DNA of 64,000 nucleotides from Marinagarivorans cellulosilyticus (lineage in GTDB: Bacteria; Pseudomonadota; Gammaproteobacteria; Pseudomonadales; Cellvibrionaceae), in contig NZ_AP023086.1 in the NCBI RefSeq assembly GCF_021655555.1, positions 3,130,685 to 3,194,684 on the forward strand. The letters run 5' to 3'. Made by a program: the position numbers and the translations under genes. Positions 24,778-33,895 of this stretch are shown piece by piece. The notes beneath the pieces are model-generated. The model was not told the DNA's origin, made no database searches, and was given only the letters and a program-made list of their open reading frames with translations. Positions within the stretch are counted from its first letter, which is position 1, and each line of letters begins with the position of its first letter.

Positions 24778-25146
24778 ATGAAAAAGTTGTTCCCTATTGC
24801 ACTTGCTGTCGCGCTATTGGCAGGCTGTTCAAAACCTAGCCCGCTTCACCAATCCATGGAAGACATGGGCGGCGCTTTCAATGCCATGAAAGACAGTGAC
24901 AGCATTCCTGCGATTAAAGAGCAGGTTGCGCTATTTAAGGCTGGTTTGAATATCGCCAAAGATCAGCCAGTAAGACCGGAAGATCAAGCTACGTTTGACG
25001 AGGGTATTGAAGAGTTAAATATCCTGGTTGTGAGCATCGAGGCTGCTGTTGCCGCTAACAACTTACCGGTAGCTAAAGAGCTGATGGGTAAATTAGGTGA
25101 TGCGCGTAAGAAGTACCACGATAAGTTAGGCGTTAAAAAGAAATAA
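24778..25146 (+). CDS. cytochrome b562-family lipoprotein
   Basis: Exported four-helix-bundle heme protein. 122 residues with signal peptide ending LLAGC (Cys17), giving a membrane-anchored form, unlike the soluble periplasmic E. coli CybC. Family alignment by eye: the N-terminal QSMEDM matches the axial-Met region (Met27), and the end DARKKYHDKLG matches RNAYHQKY with axial His114. Both heme ligands are therefore kept. The HemF-like gene is 90 bp upstream. Likely electron carrier; partner unknown. Followed by a GTGGGC/GCCCAC hairpin at 25155-25172 without a strong T-run. Confidence 0.75.
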   Translation: MKKLFPIALAVALLAGCSKPSPLHQSMEDMGGAFNAMKDSDSIPAIKEQVALFKAGLNIAKDQPVRPEDQATFDEGIEELNILVVSIEAAVAANNLPVAKELMGKLGDARKKYHDKLGVKKK

Positions 25147-25200
25147 TTTTTAATGTGGGCGTTTAAGCCCACAGCATAAAAATTTCACTGCCAAACAGAC

Positions 25201-25224
25201 AAAAAAGGCCGCATAAATGCGGCC
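25201..25224 (-). terminator. intrinsic terminator of the glutamine synthetase gene
   Basis: On the minus strand GGCCGC, loop ATTTAT, GCGGCC, then TTTTTT. It lies 75 bp after the stop of the type III glutamine synthetase gene. Six-GC-rich-base-pair stem with a uridine run is a textbook form. Confidence 0.8.
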
Positions 25225-25298
25225 AAAAGCGGCTTTACGGAGCCGTAATTCTGTTTGCGTTATTTACTACATTTTAATAACGCATCTTCTCCTGCTGT

Positions 25299-27473
25299 TT
25301 ATTTAATGAACAGCATCTCTGAATATTTAGGGTAAGGCCATACCTTATTGGCGACATAACCCTCTAATGTGTCTGCATGTTCGCGGACTTTATCCATTAA
25401 GTCTCTTATGGTGCTAGCACAGTGTTGCATGTGTATTTCGGTAGAATCAAAATCGTGGTTGGCAATGGCAGCACTTAGTTCGCTTACGGTGGCCATCATG
25501 CTGTTGGATTCAGTCACGATTTTGCTGGCCACGTCTTTATTGGCTTCTAAGCCTAGTGCGCTGGCGGCTGATAGGCTATCGGTTAGTTCGGTTAAGTAGC
25601 TCATTGTTGCTGGGTAGATGGCTGTGGTTGCCATATCAATCACTAATTTGGCCTCCACTTCAATGGACAAAATATATTGCTCGGCATACACCTCGTACCG
25701 GCTTTTTAGCTCTTTGGGCGATAGTACTTTGGTGCTGTTAAACAAAGCTTCTACGGCGGGGTCTAAAAACGCGGGCAGGGCATCTGCCGTTGTGGGAATG
25801 TTTTTAAGGCCGCGCTGCTCAACCGCAGCCTTATGCCATTCGCTTGAGTAACCGTCACCGCCAAAAATCACATTGCTGTGTTCATCCATTAGCTCTTTCA
25901 ATACTGCAATGACGGCGGCGGTTTGCTCTAAGCCATCGGCTAAGCGCGCCTCTAACTTTGATGCAACCCACTCAAGGGAGTCGGCCAAAATGGTATTCAT
26001 GGCAACCAATGGGCCGGAAACCGATTGTGAGGATCCTACCGCGCGAAATTCAAAACGGTTACCGGTAAAAGCAAAAGGCGATGTGCGATTGCGATCGCCG
26101 GGGTCGCGCTTAAACGTTAAAATTTGCGAAAGGCCTAAGTCCATATCGCCACCACACTCGGTAGGGCTAAGGTTGCCTTCTTTGATGTCCATAAACACTT
26201 TTTCGAGTTGGTCACCTAAATACACCGACAAAATAGCCGGTGGTGCTTCGTTAGCCCCTAATCGATGGTCGTTTGCCGCAGAAGCAATCACCGCGCGCAA
26301 TAGCGGCCCAAATAGATGAACGCCGCGAATAACCGCTCCGCAAAACAATAAGAAGTTCAGGTTTTTTTCAGGGGTATTACCAGGGTCCAATAAATTACCT
26401 TGAGTAGAATTACCGACCGACCAATTCACGTGTTTGCCTGAACCATTAACGCCAGCAAAGGGTTTTTCGTGCAGTAAGGCTAAAAAACCGTGTTTTTTTG
26501 CGGTGTTTTTCATTACCGTCATTAACAGCTGCTGGTGGTCGGCCGCTACGTTGGCCGCTTCGAAGTAAGGGGCTATTTCAAATTGGCCTGGGGCAACTTC
26601 GTTGTGGTGTGTTTTTGCTGGAATACCCAAACGGTATAGTTGGTCTTCAAAGTCTTGCATAAAAACTTGGACGCGCTCGGGAATGGCGCCAAAGTAGTGG
26701 TCGTCGAACTGCTGGCCTTTTGCGGGGGCTGCGCCAAATAGCGTGCGCCCAGCTAAGAGTAAATCTGGGCGGCTGTTGGCAAAGTTTTCGTCAATTAAAA
26801 AGTATTCTTGTTCTGCGCCACAGCTAGAATTCAGCGTTGTTATATCGGTCTCTCCCATTAGCGCTAAGACTTTTTGTGCGGCACTATTCATCGCCGCATT
26901 CGAGCGCAGTAGGGGGATTTTTTTATCTAAAGCTTCACCCGTCCAAGACATAAATACACTGGGGATCATTAATGTGGCGCCATTGGCGGTATGCATAATG
27001 TACGCAGGGCTGGTGGGGTCCCAGGCGGTGTAACCGCGGGCAGCATTGGTCATGCGCAAACTACCGTTAGGGAACGATGAGCCATCGGGTTCGCCTTTAA
27101 TTAACAGGCTGCCGGTAAACTCGGTAATGGCATTGCCATCGGCGTTAGTCACAATAAAGCCATCATGCTTTTCGGCGGTGGCATTGGTCATTGGGTAAAA
27201 AATGTGGGAAAAGAATTTCGCGCCTTTTTTCATAGCCCAATCTTTCATTGCAGCTGCTACAACATCTGCCGTTGCAGCGCCCAAAGGAGCGCCCGTCTGC
27301 ACGGTTTTCTTCATTGCCTTAAAAGCATTCTTTGATAAACACTCTTCCATGGTGCTGAGATTAAACACATCGCAGGCCCATATTTCACTGAGCGGTTTGG
27401 GTATTTCCACTTCGGCGGGCGGTGTTGAAGTGATTTCGCTAATGGCAAGAAATCGTGATTCGCTAACGGACAT
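25299..27473 (-). CDS. glnN: type III glutamine synthetase
   Basis: Catalyses ATP-dependent formation of glutamine from glutamate and ammonia in the cytosol. GSIII is a distinct family, longer than GSI. The start at 27473 gives 724 residues, the usual size, and AGAGG precedes it; the upstream frame would add 54 residues lacking similarity. Visible family motifs: GAEQEYFLID, LGIPAKTHHNEVAPGQFEIAP, GVNGSGKHVNWSVG and GANEAPPAILS. The adenylylation Tyr of GSI is not expected. No nitrogen-regulatory promoter is recognised in the 770 bp upstream. GSIII is better known from Bacteroidetes, cyanobacteria and some clostridia, so its occurrence here is notable. Confidence 0.88.
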   Translation of the reverse strand: MSVSESRFLAISEITSTPPAEVEIPKPLSEIWACDVFNLSTMEECLSKNAFKAMKKTVQTGAPLGAATADVVAAAMKDWAMKKGAKFFSHIFYPMTNATAEKHDGFIVTNADGNAITEFTGSLLIKGEPDGSSFPNGSLRMTNAARGYTAWDPTSPAYIMHTANGATLMIPSVFMSWTGEALDKKIPLLRSNAAMNSAAQKVLALMGETDITTLNSSCGAEQEYFLIDENFANSRPDLLLAGRTLFGAAPAKGQQFDDHYFGAIPERVQVFMQDFEDQLYRLGIPAKTHHNEVAPGQFEIAPYFEAANVAADHQQLLMTVMKNTAKKHGFLALLHEKPFAGVNGSGKHVNWSVGNSTQGNLLDPGNTPEKNLNFLLFCGAVIRGVHLFGPLLRAVIASAANDHRLGANEAPPAILSVYLGDQLEKVFMDIKEGNLSPTECGGDMDLGLSQILTFKRDPGDRNRTSPFAFTGNRFEFRAVGSSQSVSGPLVAMNTILADSLEWVASKLEARLADGLEQTAAVIAVLKELMDEHSNVIFGGDGYSSEWHKAAVEQRGLKNIPTTADALPAFLDPAVEALFNSTKVLSPKELKSRYEVYAEQYILSIEVEAKLVIDMATTAIYPATMSYLTELTDSLSAASALGLEANKDVASKIVTESNSMMATVSELSAAIANHDFDSTEIHMQHCASTIRDLMDKVREHADTLEGYVANKVWPYPKYSEMLFIK

Positions 27474-28246
27474 AAAAAAGTACCTCTGGGGCATGAGTTT
27501 GCAATAGTGGATAACAGCAGCAGTAAAACCATCGAGCCTGCGCAAGCTAGAGGATGCGCGCTTTTTTTGATGCTTAGCTGCGTTTAGGTTAAAGGTCTTC
27601 GTGGTGGATTGGCTCGCAAAAAATAAGCCGCACACAATGCCTAGCTCGCCTTTAGTTTAATTTTGAGCCAACAAGATCGGTTTTCTCACCAATGCTGTGC
27701 GTTCGATTTCTTTTCGGTGCGTAGCGCTATAAGCGATGGCTGAAGTTGGGCCGCTTAGCATCCTTATTTGGCTTCCGGTCAAGAAAGCTGCTGTAGAAAA
27801 GGGCGTTTTTTTGTGTGAGAGCTTTTTTCATCGCAGTAGTACTAGCATTGTGGTTTTGTCTGATCCCGAGCGCAGGCGCTTCTTTATGTTCTTAAATGGC
27901 GCGTAAATGGCGTTAATAGTGCGGAAATTGATGCTAACGTATCGTTAATGGTGCATTGCTCAAGTAGCCGAATTTGCTGCCCTTGCGCCAATGCGGGCTA
28001 TAAATGCAACGGAATTCTACTTTTTAGCCTTGAACTTTTTAAAACTGGCCCTACCTAATCTTGCGCACTCGTAAACAGCTTTGTATGGGGAGCTTCCCCC
28101 TGTAACTAGGAGACCAAGCAATGTTTTTTTCGATTGATTCGCACCTTCATGTTGGCGCTACCTCACCTTTTTACGCGATACCTCTTATTGCGGCATAGTT
28201 TGAACAAATTTTAATCATTACTCTTTGTAAATATTAGGAGGAATCT
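27474..28246. other. 773-bp intergenic region between divergent genes
   Basis: Mostly without recognised features. A short hairpin GGGGA-GCT-TCCCC is at 28087-28099, followed by a 25-codon ORF at 28121-28198. A second short plus-strand frame at 27815-27895 reads as a signal-peptide-like segment. AGGAGGAATCT precedes the ABC ATPase ATG. No RNA gene could be identified. Confidence 0.4.
28121..28198 (+). CDS. candidate 25-codon small ORF upstream of ABC operon
   Basis: ATG at 28121 is preceded by AGGAGACC at a good distance (about 5 nt) and closes at TAG 28198. The peptide begins MFFSIDSHLHVGA and is neither charged nor clearly a signal peptide. The same leader precedes the ABC ATPase gene by 48 bp. 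It could be a regulatory leader peptide or a chance reading frame. No known family. Confidence 0.3.
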   Translation: MFFSIDSHLHVGATSPFYAIPLIAA

Positions 28247-29200
28247 ATGCTGAGCGTTCACCAGTTATCCAGAACCTACGGCTCGTTTGTGGCTGTCGAT
28301 AATGTGAGCTTTTCGATAAATAAAGGCGAAATAGTTGGCCTGCTAGGGCATAACGGAGCGGGAAAGACCAGCATTATGAAGGTGATTAGCGGCTACTTGG
28401 AAGCCGATACTGGGCGTGTCACCGTCGATGGTGTGGATTTGCAAAATAGCCCCAAATTAGTACAGAAAAGCTTGGGCTATTTACCGGAAAGTTTGCCGGT
28501 ATACCCCGAGATGACAGTGGCAGATTACCTTGATTATGCGGCTGACCTTAAGGGGTTAAAAGGTGAAGAGAAGGCCAGCGAGCTGCGGCGAGCGATTAAA
28601 GCAACAGACATTACTGAAAAATTATTAGTTCCCATTGCTACGCTTTCGCGTGGTTATAAACAGCGTGTTGGTGTAGCACAAGCGATTCTTGGCCGCCCTA
28701 AATTACTCATTCTTGATGAACCCACCAATGGGCTCGACCCAGAGCAAACACAACACATGCGCGATTTAATTTGCGAAGTGGCTAAAGACGCGACTGTTAT
28801 TTTATCTACTCATATTATGCAGGAAGTTGAAGCGATATGTAGCCGAGTATTAATGTTGAATGCGGGTAGTTTGGCGCTTGATGCCAAGCTTGATGAGCTA
28901 CGTGCGAGCCACCACTTGTTATTGCAAACATCGCTTAATAAGAATGACGTCTTAGCAATGGCCGACTGGGGCGAAATCGATTCGGTGAAGTTATTGCATA
29001 CAGTAGAAGGCGGTAGTGAGTTTAGGGTTGCCTTGGATAATAGCGCTAAGCCGAAGCTTGTAGCGGCTAGAATTGCGGCCTTTATTGTGGCTCAAAACGC
29101 TGAGCTTTATGCCTTGCAGCCAGAGCAACGCAATTTAGAAACGCTGTTTAAGGAGGTGAATCAAGGTTATAAAAAGGAGGGGCTAAACCATGCCGCGTAA
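28247..29200 (+). CDS. ABC transporter ATP-binding protein (GldA-like)
   Basis: Nucleotide-binding subunit of an ABC-2 exporter. 317 residues with Walker A GHNGAGKTS (about 35-43), Q-loop, signature region LSRGYKQRVG (instead of LSGGQ), Walker B LLILDEPTNGLDP and switch His in STHIMQE. The C-terminal 100 residues form the extra domain typical of CcmA/GldA proteins. AGGAGGAATCT precedes the ATG. The stop lies 11 nt into the next gene, so the genes are coupled. Partner is the fused permease that follows. Confidence 0.88.
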   Translation: MLSVHQLSRTYGSFVAVDNVSFSINKGEIVGLLGHNGAGKTSIMKVISGYLEADTGRVTVDGVDLQNSPKLVQKSLGYLPESLPVYPEMTVADYLDYAADLKGLKGEEKASELRRAIKATDITEKLLVPIATLSRGYKQRVGVAQAILGRPKLLILDEPTNGLDPEQTQHMRDLICEVAKDATVILSTHIMQEVEAICSRVLMLNAGSLALDAKLDELRASHHLLLQTSLNKNDVLAMADWGEIDSVKLLHTVEGGSEFRVALDNSAKPKLVAARIAAFIVAQNAELYALQPEQRNLETLFKEVNQGYKKEGLNHAA

Positions 29201-32108
29201 TCATGTAGATGCTAATGCCACAGTAAAGCGCATTGCGCTAAAAGAAATTACCTTATTCTTTGCATCGCCCATTGCATATTTATTTTTAGCCTCGTTTGCG
29301 GCTATTTCGCTATTTGTATTTTTTTGGGGCGAGTCTTTTTTTGCGCGCAATATTGCCGATGTTAGGCCGTTATTTGAATGGATGCCAGTATTGCTTATTT
29401 TCTTAAGTGCTACGCTCACTATGCGTTTATGGAGCGATGAGCGGCGAAGCGGTACCTTAGAATATGTCCATACCCAAGCAATACCGCTTTGGCATTTTGT
29501 GCTCGGTAAGTTTTTAGGTTGTTTAGTACTTTTGGCTATAGCTTTGTTTATTACTTTGCCGCTACCTATCACAGTATCACTGATCGGTGATCTTGATTGG
29601 GGGCCGGTTGTTGCGGGCTACACGGCGACTTTATTTATAGGTGCCGCTTACCTGAGTATTGGTTTGTTTGTTTCCTCACGCAGTGATAATCAAATTGTTA
29701 GTTTGATATCCGCTTCGGCAGTATGTGGGGTATTTTATGTACTAGGAACACCACTAATTACCGACTTTTTTGGTAATACGGCAGGGGATTGGTTGCGAGC
29801 TATCGGCACAGGTTCACGCTTCGAAGCCATTACCCGCGGGGTTTTAGATATTAGAGATTATTACTACTACTTAAGCTTGATAGTTGCTTTTTTAGTGTTG
29901 AATATTTACTCGTTAGAAAAAGAGCGGTGGGTGAAAAGTGGGCGTAGGCCTTTACATCGGCAGTGGCAAGCTTTAACGGCGCTACTGGTTGCTAATGCGG
30001 TTGGTGCAAACTTATGGTTGGGGCAAGCCGATAGTTTACGCATTGATGTTACCGATGGTAATCAATATTCGATCAGCGAAGCGACTGAAAATTATCTTGA
30101 TCAATTACAAGAACCACTGCTTATTCGTGGCTATTTCAGCGCGAAAACACACCCGCTATTAGCGCCGTTGGTGCCACAAATGCGTGATTTGATTAAGGAG
30201 TATGAGGTTTCTGGCAAGGGGCGGGTGCGTATTGAATTTATTGACCCACAATCGAACCCGGCTTTAGAAGAGGAGGCCAACCAAAAGTACAGCATTCAGC
30301 CAGTGCCTTTTCAGGTGGCCGACCGTTACCAATCTTCTATTGTTAGCTCTTATTTTAACGTGGTTGTGCAATATGGTGATGAGCATCAAGTACTTGGGTT
30401 TAGAGAACTTATCGAAGTTAAGGCGCGGAGCGAAAGTGATATTGATGTGCAATTGCGCAATCCAGAGCATGATTTAACGCGCTCGATTAAAAAAGTGTTA
30501 CACGCTTACCAAGCAGGCGGAAACCTTTTTGATACCGTTAAGGCAGAGTTAAGTTTGACAGCCTATGTATCGCAAGCACAAAAACTACCTGCCCAATTAG
30601 TTGGATTTCGCCAAGCTATAGAGGAGGTTGCTGGCGATTATGTGGGGCGATCGTCGGGGCGCTTCAAAGTATCTTTTATTGACCCCGAAGATAATGGTGG
30701 CCAAGTTGCAAAACAAATTGCTGGCGATTATGGCTTTCAGCCCATGGCAACCAGTTTGTTGAGTAATGAGTCGTTTTATTTTTATGTCACATTACAAGGT
30801 GGTGATCAAGTTGTTCAGTTGCCGCTCGGTGATTTTGGCAAAGACGAGTTCAAGCGAAATTTAGAGGCGGGAATTAAACGTTTTGCAGCTGGCTTTACTA
30901 AAACTGTTGCTCTGGTTGCGCCTAAACCTGATTACTCTTCGCATTATGGCCCCGGCAGCGCTGCTGCTCGCTTTGCCACGCTAGAATCATTCTTAAGCGC
31001 TGAGTTGAATGTTGTACAAGAAGATCTTTCTGATGGCAGTGTCTCAGGGGTGGCCGATATTTTATTGTTGGCGGCTCCTAAAGATCTTGATGACAAACAA
31101 TTATTTGCTGTAGATCAGTTCTTAATGAAAGGCGGTACAGTGATTGCGGCCACATCGCCTTTCAGCGCTAATTTTAGCAATCGCAGTTTGGCGATACGAA
31201 AGCACAATAGTGGTTTGGATGATTGGTTAAAGCACCACGGTATTGAGCAGCAAGCGTCGCTTGTGCTTGATCCGCAAAATGCCGCTTTCCCTGCACCTAT
31301 TACGCGGAACCTTGGCGGCTTTCAAGTGCAAGAAATGCGAATGCTTGATTACCCGTATTTTACTGATATTCGCGGTAAAGGCTTAAATGATGACAATCTG
31401 ATCACCTCTGAATTGCCGCAGTTAACAATGGCTTGGGCATCGCCTGTTGAAATAAACGAGCAGAAAAATTCAGCGCGAACAATTACGCCACTATTGCGTT
31501 CTTCGAGCCAATCTTGGTTGTCTTCGTCGACAGATGTTATGCCTAAAATGACGCGCCAAGGTGTGAGTGCTTTTACGCCTGAAGGCGAACAAAAGTCGCA
31601 TTTGCTAGGGCTTGTTAATGCGGGCCGTTTTGATTCTTATTTCGCGGGTAAAAACTCACCGCTGATTGACGCAGAAAGTAAAAACGAAGCTGCTACACAA
31701 GAGGAGGGTGCCGCTCAGGATGATAGTGGTCAGGACAATACTCTCGATGTAAGCAGTGTGATTGAACGTTCGCCAGATTCTGCACGCATTATTCTCTTTA
31801 GCTCTAATGAGTTTTTAAATGATCAAGTGCTACAAATGCTGGGTAGCGCGCAGCAAACGAGTTATGTGAATTCTATACAAATGTTAGCTAATGCCATCGA
31901 TTGGTCTTTGGAGGATTCGGGTTTGCTCAGTATTCGCTCGCGTGGGCACTTTAATCGCACATTACCGCCCATGGAAAAAGACGAGCAAATGTTTTGGGAG
32001 TATTTGAATTACGCTTTAGCCGCTTTGGCAATTATTGTGATTGCTGTGTGGGAACGACGCCGGCGGGCAATGAAGCATAAACGTTATTTTGACTTGCTTG
32101 CAGTGTAA
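29190..32108 (+). CDS. fused ABC-2 permease / GldG-like protein
   Basis: 972 residues combining two modules often found as separate genes. Residues about 1-255 form an ABC-2 type permease (hydrophobic segments about 20-45, 60-80, 105-130, 140-165, 175-195, 230-245). A hydrophobic segment at about 265-280 starts the GldG-like part, followed by a long periplasmic domain (about 285-935; ITEAT-like YSISEATENYLDQL, IEFIDPQSNP, FKVSFIDPEDNGG) and a final membrane anchor (about 940-960). Such exporters are linked with gliding in Bacteroidetes; in other Gram-negatives the substrate is unknown. AAGGAGG precedes the ATG, which lies 11 nt inside the upstream gene. Confidence 0.83.
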   Translation: MPRNHVDANATVKRIALKEITLFFASPIAYLFLASFAAISLFVFFWGESFFARNIADVRPLFEWMPVLLIFLSATLTMRLWSDERRSGTLEYVHTQAIPLWHFVLGKFLGCLVLLAIALFITLPLPITVSLIGDLDWGPVVAGYTATLFIGAAYLSIGLFVSSRSDNQIVSLISASAVCGVFYVLGTPLITDFFGNTAGDWLRAIGTGSRFEAITRGVLDIRDYYYYLSLIVAFLVLNIYSLEKERWVKSGRRPLHRQWQALTALLVANAVGANLWLGQADSLRIDVTDGNQYSISEATENYLDQLQEPLLIRGYFSAKTHPLLAPLVPQMRDLIKEYEVSGKGRVRIEFIDPQSNPALEEEANQKYSIQPVPFQVADRYQSSIVSSYFNVVVQYGDEHQVLGFRELIEVKARSESDIDVQLRNPEHDLTRSIKKVLHAYQAGGNLFDTVKAELSLTAYVSQAQKLPAQLVGFRQAIEEVAGDYVGRSSGRFKVSFIDPEDNGGQVAKQIAGDYGFQPMATSLLSNESFYFYVTLQGGDQVVQLPLGDFGKDEFKRNLEAGIKRFAAGFTKTVALVAPKPDYSSHYGPGSAAARFATLESFLSAELNVVQEDLSDGSVSGVADILLLAAPKDLDDKQLFAVDQFLMKGGTVIAATSPFSANFSNRSLAIRKHNSGLDDWLKHHGIEQQASLVLDPQNAAFPAPITRNLGGFQVQEMRMLDYPYFTDIRGKGLNDDNLITSELPQLTMAWASPVEINEQKNSARTITPLLRSSSQSWLSSSTDVMPKMTRQGVSAFTPEGEQKSHLLGLVNAGRFDSYFAGKNSPLIDAESKNEAATQEEGAAQDDSGQDNTLDVSSVIERSPDSARIILFSSNEFLNDQVLQMLGSAQQTSYVNSIQMLANAIDWSLEDSGLLSIRSRGHFNRTLPPMEKDEQMFWEYLNYALAALAIIVIAVWERRRRAMKHKRYFDLLAV

Positions 32109-32123
32109 AGGAGGTAGTAAATA

Positions 32124-33050
32124 ATGAAACAAAAAATAGTATGGCTTACGGGAATTTTGGGCGCACAAATTTTATTGGTGCTGGTGTTTTATGTATTAGG
32201 GCAAAATGCATCGCCTAAGCTGGAGAGTAAGCCGCTTATTAACTTTGATAAAACAGCATTGAGTAAGGTCTCTATTTCTGATGGTGACGCGGATGTTGTG
32301 TTAGAGCGCAAAGGTAACGCTTGGAAAATCTCCACATTACACAATCTGCCTGTTAATCAAGCTAAGCTTGAGGGTTTACTTGACACCTTGGCGAGTTTAC
32401 AGACGCAGTGGCCGGTAACATCAACTACCAGCAGCCATCAGCGTTTTGAGGTGGCGAGTAGCGCCTTCAATAAACGTATTACGCTATATAACGGCGACGA
32501 GACTATGGCGCAATTGTATTTGGGCACGTCTCCGAGCTTTAAAAAGTCGCATGTCCGCGTTGAAGGCGCTGACGAAGTGTATGCTCTTGAAATTAATGCT
32601 TATGAACTGGCAACCAACGCGAGTGATTGGCTCGATAAATCGCTGCTGGCGGTACCGAAGCTTTTGTCGATCAAGGGTGACAATTTTGAAATCAAGCTTG
32701 ATGAAGCTCAAAAGGCGTGGGAGTTCGCTGATACCACCCAACAAGCCCTGGATCAAGAAAAAGCGCAAGCGTTGGCAGACGCTTTGACAACGCTTAATGT
32801 TATTGCAGTTGCGGATAATGCACCGGCCTTTGATGGTGGCGAGGTGAAGACGCTGACGGTCGCATCAGGCGAAGCATTTAGCTATCACTTCATGCAAAAA
32901 GACAGCCGTTATTATGTCAAACGTGCAGATATAGGTGAGGTAGCATTTACGATATCGCAGCACGACTATGAAGGCTTGGTTAATGCTAGTTTAGAGCCAC
33001 TACAAGCAGCACCGGAGGTGGCACCAGAATCACCTGAGCCTAAGGAGTAA
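32124..33050 (+). CDS. DUF4340 domain-containing protein
   Basis: Third gene of the exporter operon, 15 bp after the permease gene with AAGGAGG nearby. One N-terminal membrane segment (about 8-26), then a periplasmic beta-rich domain rich in Lys and Asp, with repeats of the type VLERKGNAWKIST and DYEGLVNASL typical of DUF4340. C-terminal tail is Pro/Glu-rich. Such proteins occur consistently next to GldFG-type exporters; function is unknown. Probably an accessory periplasmic subunit. Confidence 0.78.
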   Translation: MKQKIVWLTGILGAQILLVLVFYVLGQNASPKLESKPLINFDKTALSKVSISDGDADVVLERKGNAWKISTLHNLPVNQAKLEGLLDTLASLQTQWPVTSTTSSHQRFEVASSAFNKRITLYNGDETMAQLYLGTSPSFKKSHVRVEGADEVYALEINAYELATNASDWLDKSLLAVPKLLSIKGDNFEIKLDEAQKAWEFADTTQQALDQEKAQALADALTTLNVIAVADNAPAFDGGEVKTLTVASGEAFSYHFMQKDSRYYVKRADIGEVAFTISQHDYEGLVNASLEPLQAAPEVAPESPEPKE

Positions 33051-33060
33051 CTTTAGAGAA

Positions 33061-33101
33061 ATCAACATGCTAGAGAGGCTGCGGCGCTAGCATGTTGATT
33101 C
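33061..33101. terminator. perfect 14-bp inverted repeat after ABC operon
   Basis: Arms AATCAACATGCTAG (33061-33074) and CTAGCATGTTGATT (33088-33101) are exact complements around a 13-nt loop. It lies 11 bp after the DUF4340 stop. There is no clear T-run, so it may be a bidirectional weak terminator or an RNA-stabilising hairpin. Confidence 0.5.
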
Positions 33102-33190
33102 TTCCTGCGCTAGCTTTTACGTGCAGCGTTGATAGATACCCACATAGCATCTAAAGTTGTAGAGACTACTTGATAAATCAAGGCTTTAAG

Positions 33191-33460
33191 ATGAAAAACC
33201 GACGAGAGCACTCGCGACTTCCTTTGTCTATCGATGTGAAAATTTCACACCCACTGTTTGGTGAGAAAGTCGTAACAACCAAAAACTTTTCAGAAGGCGG
33301 CCTGTTTATTCTGGCTGAACCCTCTGAGCTACCACCGGTGGGGGAGTTTGTTGATGGTCAGGTGCAAGGTATGGCGGATGAAGCCCCCATTGTACGAATG
33401 AAAATAGTACGCATGGAGGGTGACGGCTTGGGTTTGCAGTATGTGGTTAGTGAGGATTGA
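33191..33460 (+). CDS. PilZ domain protein (c-di-GMP-binding)
   Basis: Single-domain PilZ protein, 89 residues. The start at 33191 follows AAGGCTTT and begins MKNRREHSRLPL, placing the RxxxR motif (Arg in RREHSR) at the very N-terminus as in other small PilZ proteins. The second binding motif is NFSEGGLF (D/NxSxxG). It should bind cyclic di-GMP and change partner behaviour. No operon partner is obvious, since the ABC operon ends 140 bp upstream behind a hairpin. Fits a genome with pili and polysaccharide secretion. Confidence 0.82.
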   Translation: MKNRREHSRLPLSIDVKISHPLFGEKVVTTKNFSEGGLFILAEPSELPPVGEFVDGQVQGMADEAPIVRMKIVRMEGDGLGLQYVVSED

Positions 33461-33895
33461 AGCTTATTCTTAGGATTGGCTGGATTGACTTGCTCCCAAG
33501 CAGGAGCAAAGCCGATCCTATTGACCTGTGCCGTAAAATTTCAATGCTAAACATTTGCCTTCGCCCTGTGGTATTGGCTACGTGGTACTTTGGTAGCACT
33601 GTCTAACTGTTCTCGAGGCAGCTAGGATTCTCTCGAAAGGCTCTACAAATATTGCGCGCTCGTAATCGTCTACACAATTAGACGTGTGAGTGGTTTATAA
33701 TCCCTTCTTTTTTTATATCCGGTGTTTTGTGACTGGCCTTTACTTAGCCAGAACGGCTTGGCATCTTGCGCCTTAGTCGTTGGGGTCGGCTTTTGATAAG
33801 CGCGCCCTTTAGAACAAAGCCGATGGGCTTAAGTGGGCAGTTGTTAATTGCCCAGGCAGCTCGAGGCTTGTTTTTTTTGGCTGCTCTTATTTGAC
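33461..33895. other. 435-bp intergenic region with compound hairpin
   Basis: No gene. A compound inverted repeat is at 33472-33519: outer arms AGGATTGGCT and AGCCGATCCT (one G-T pair), with a second stem TGCTCC/GGAGCA inside. It follows the PilZ stop directly. Near 33835-33850 there is a small GGGCA/TGCCC stem, and T-runs near 33870 on the plus strand. The right end is the 3-prime side of nadC, which reads the other way. Confidence 0.4.

Noticed and set aside
27815..27895. 26-codon GTG frame resembling a signal peptide
   Set aside because: It ends right after the hydrophobic core and has no clear ribosome site; probably chance or a remnant.
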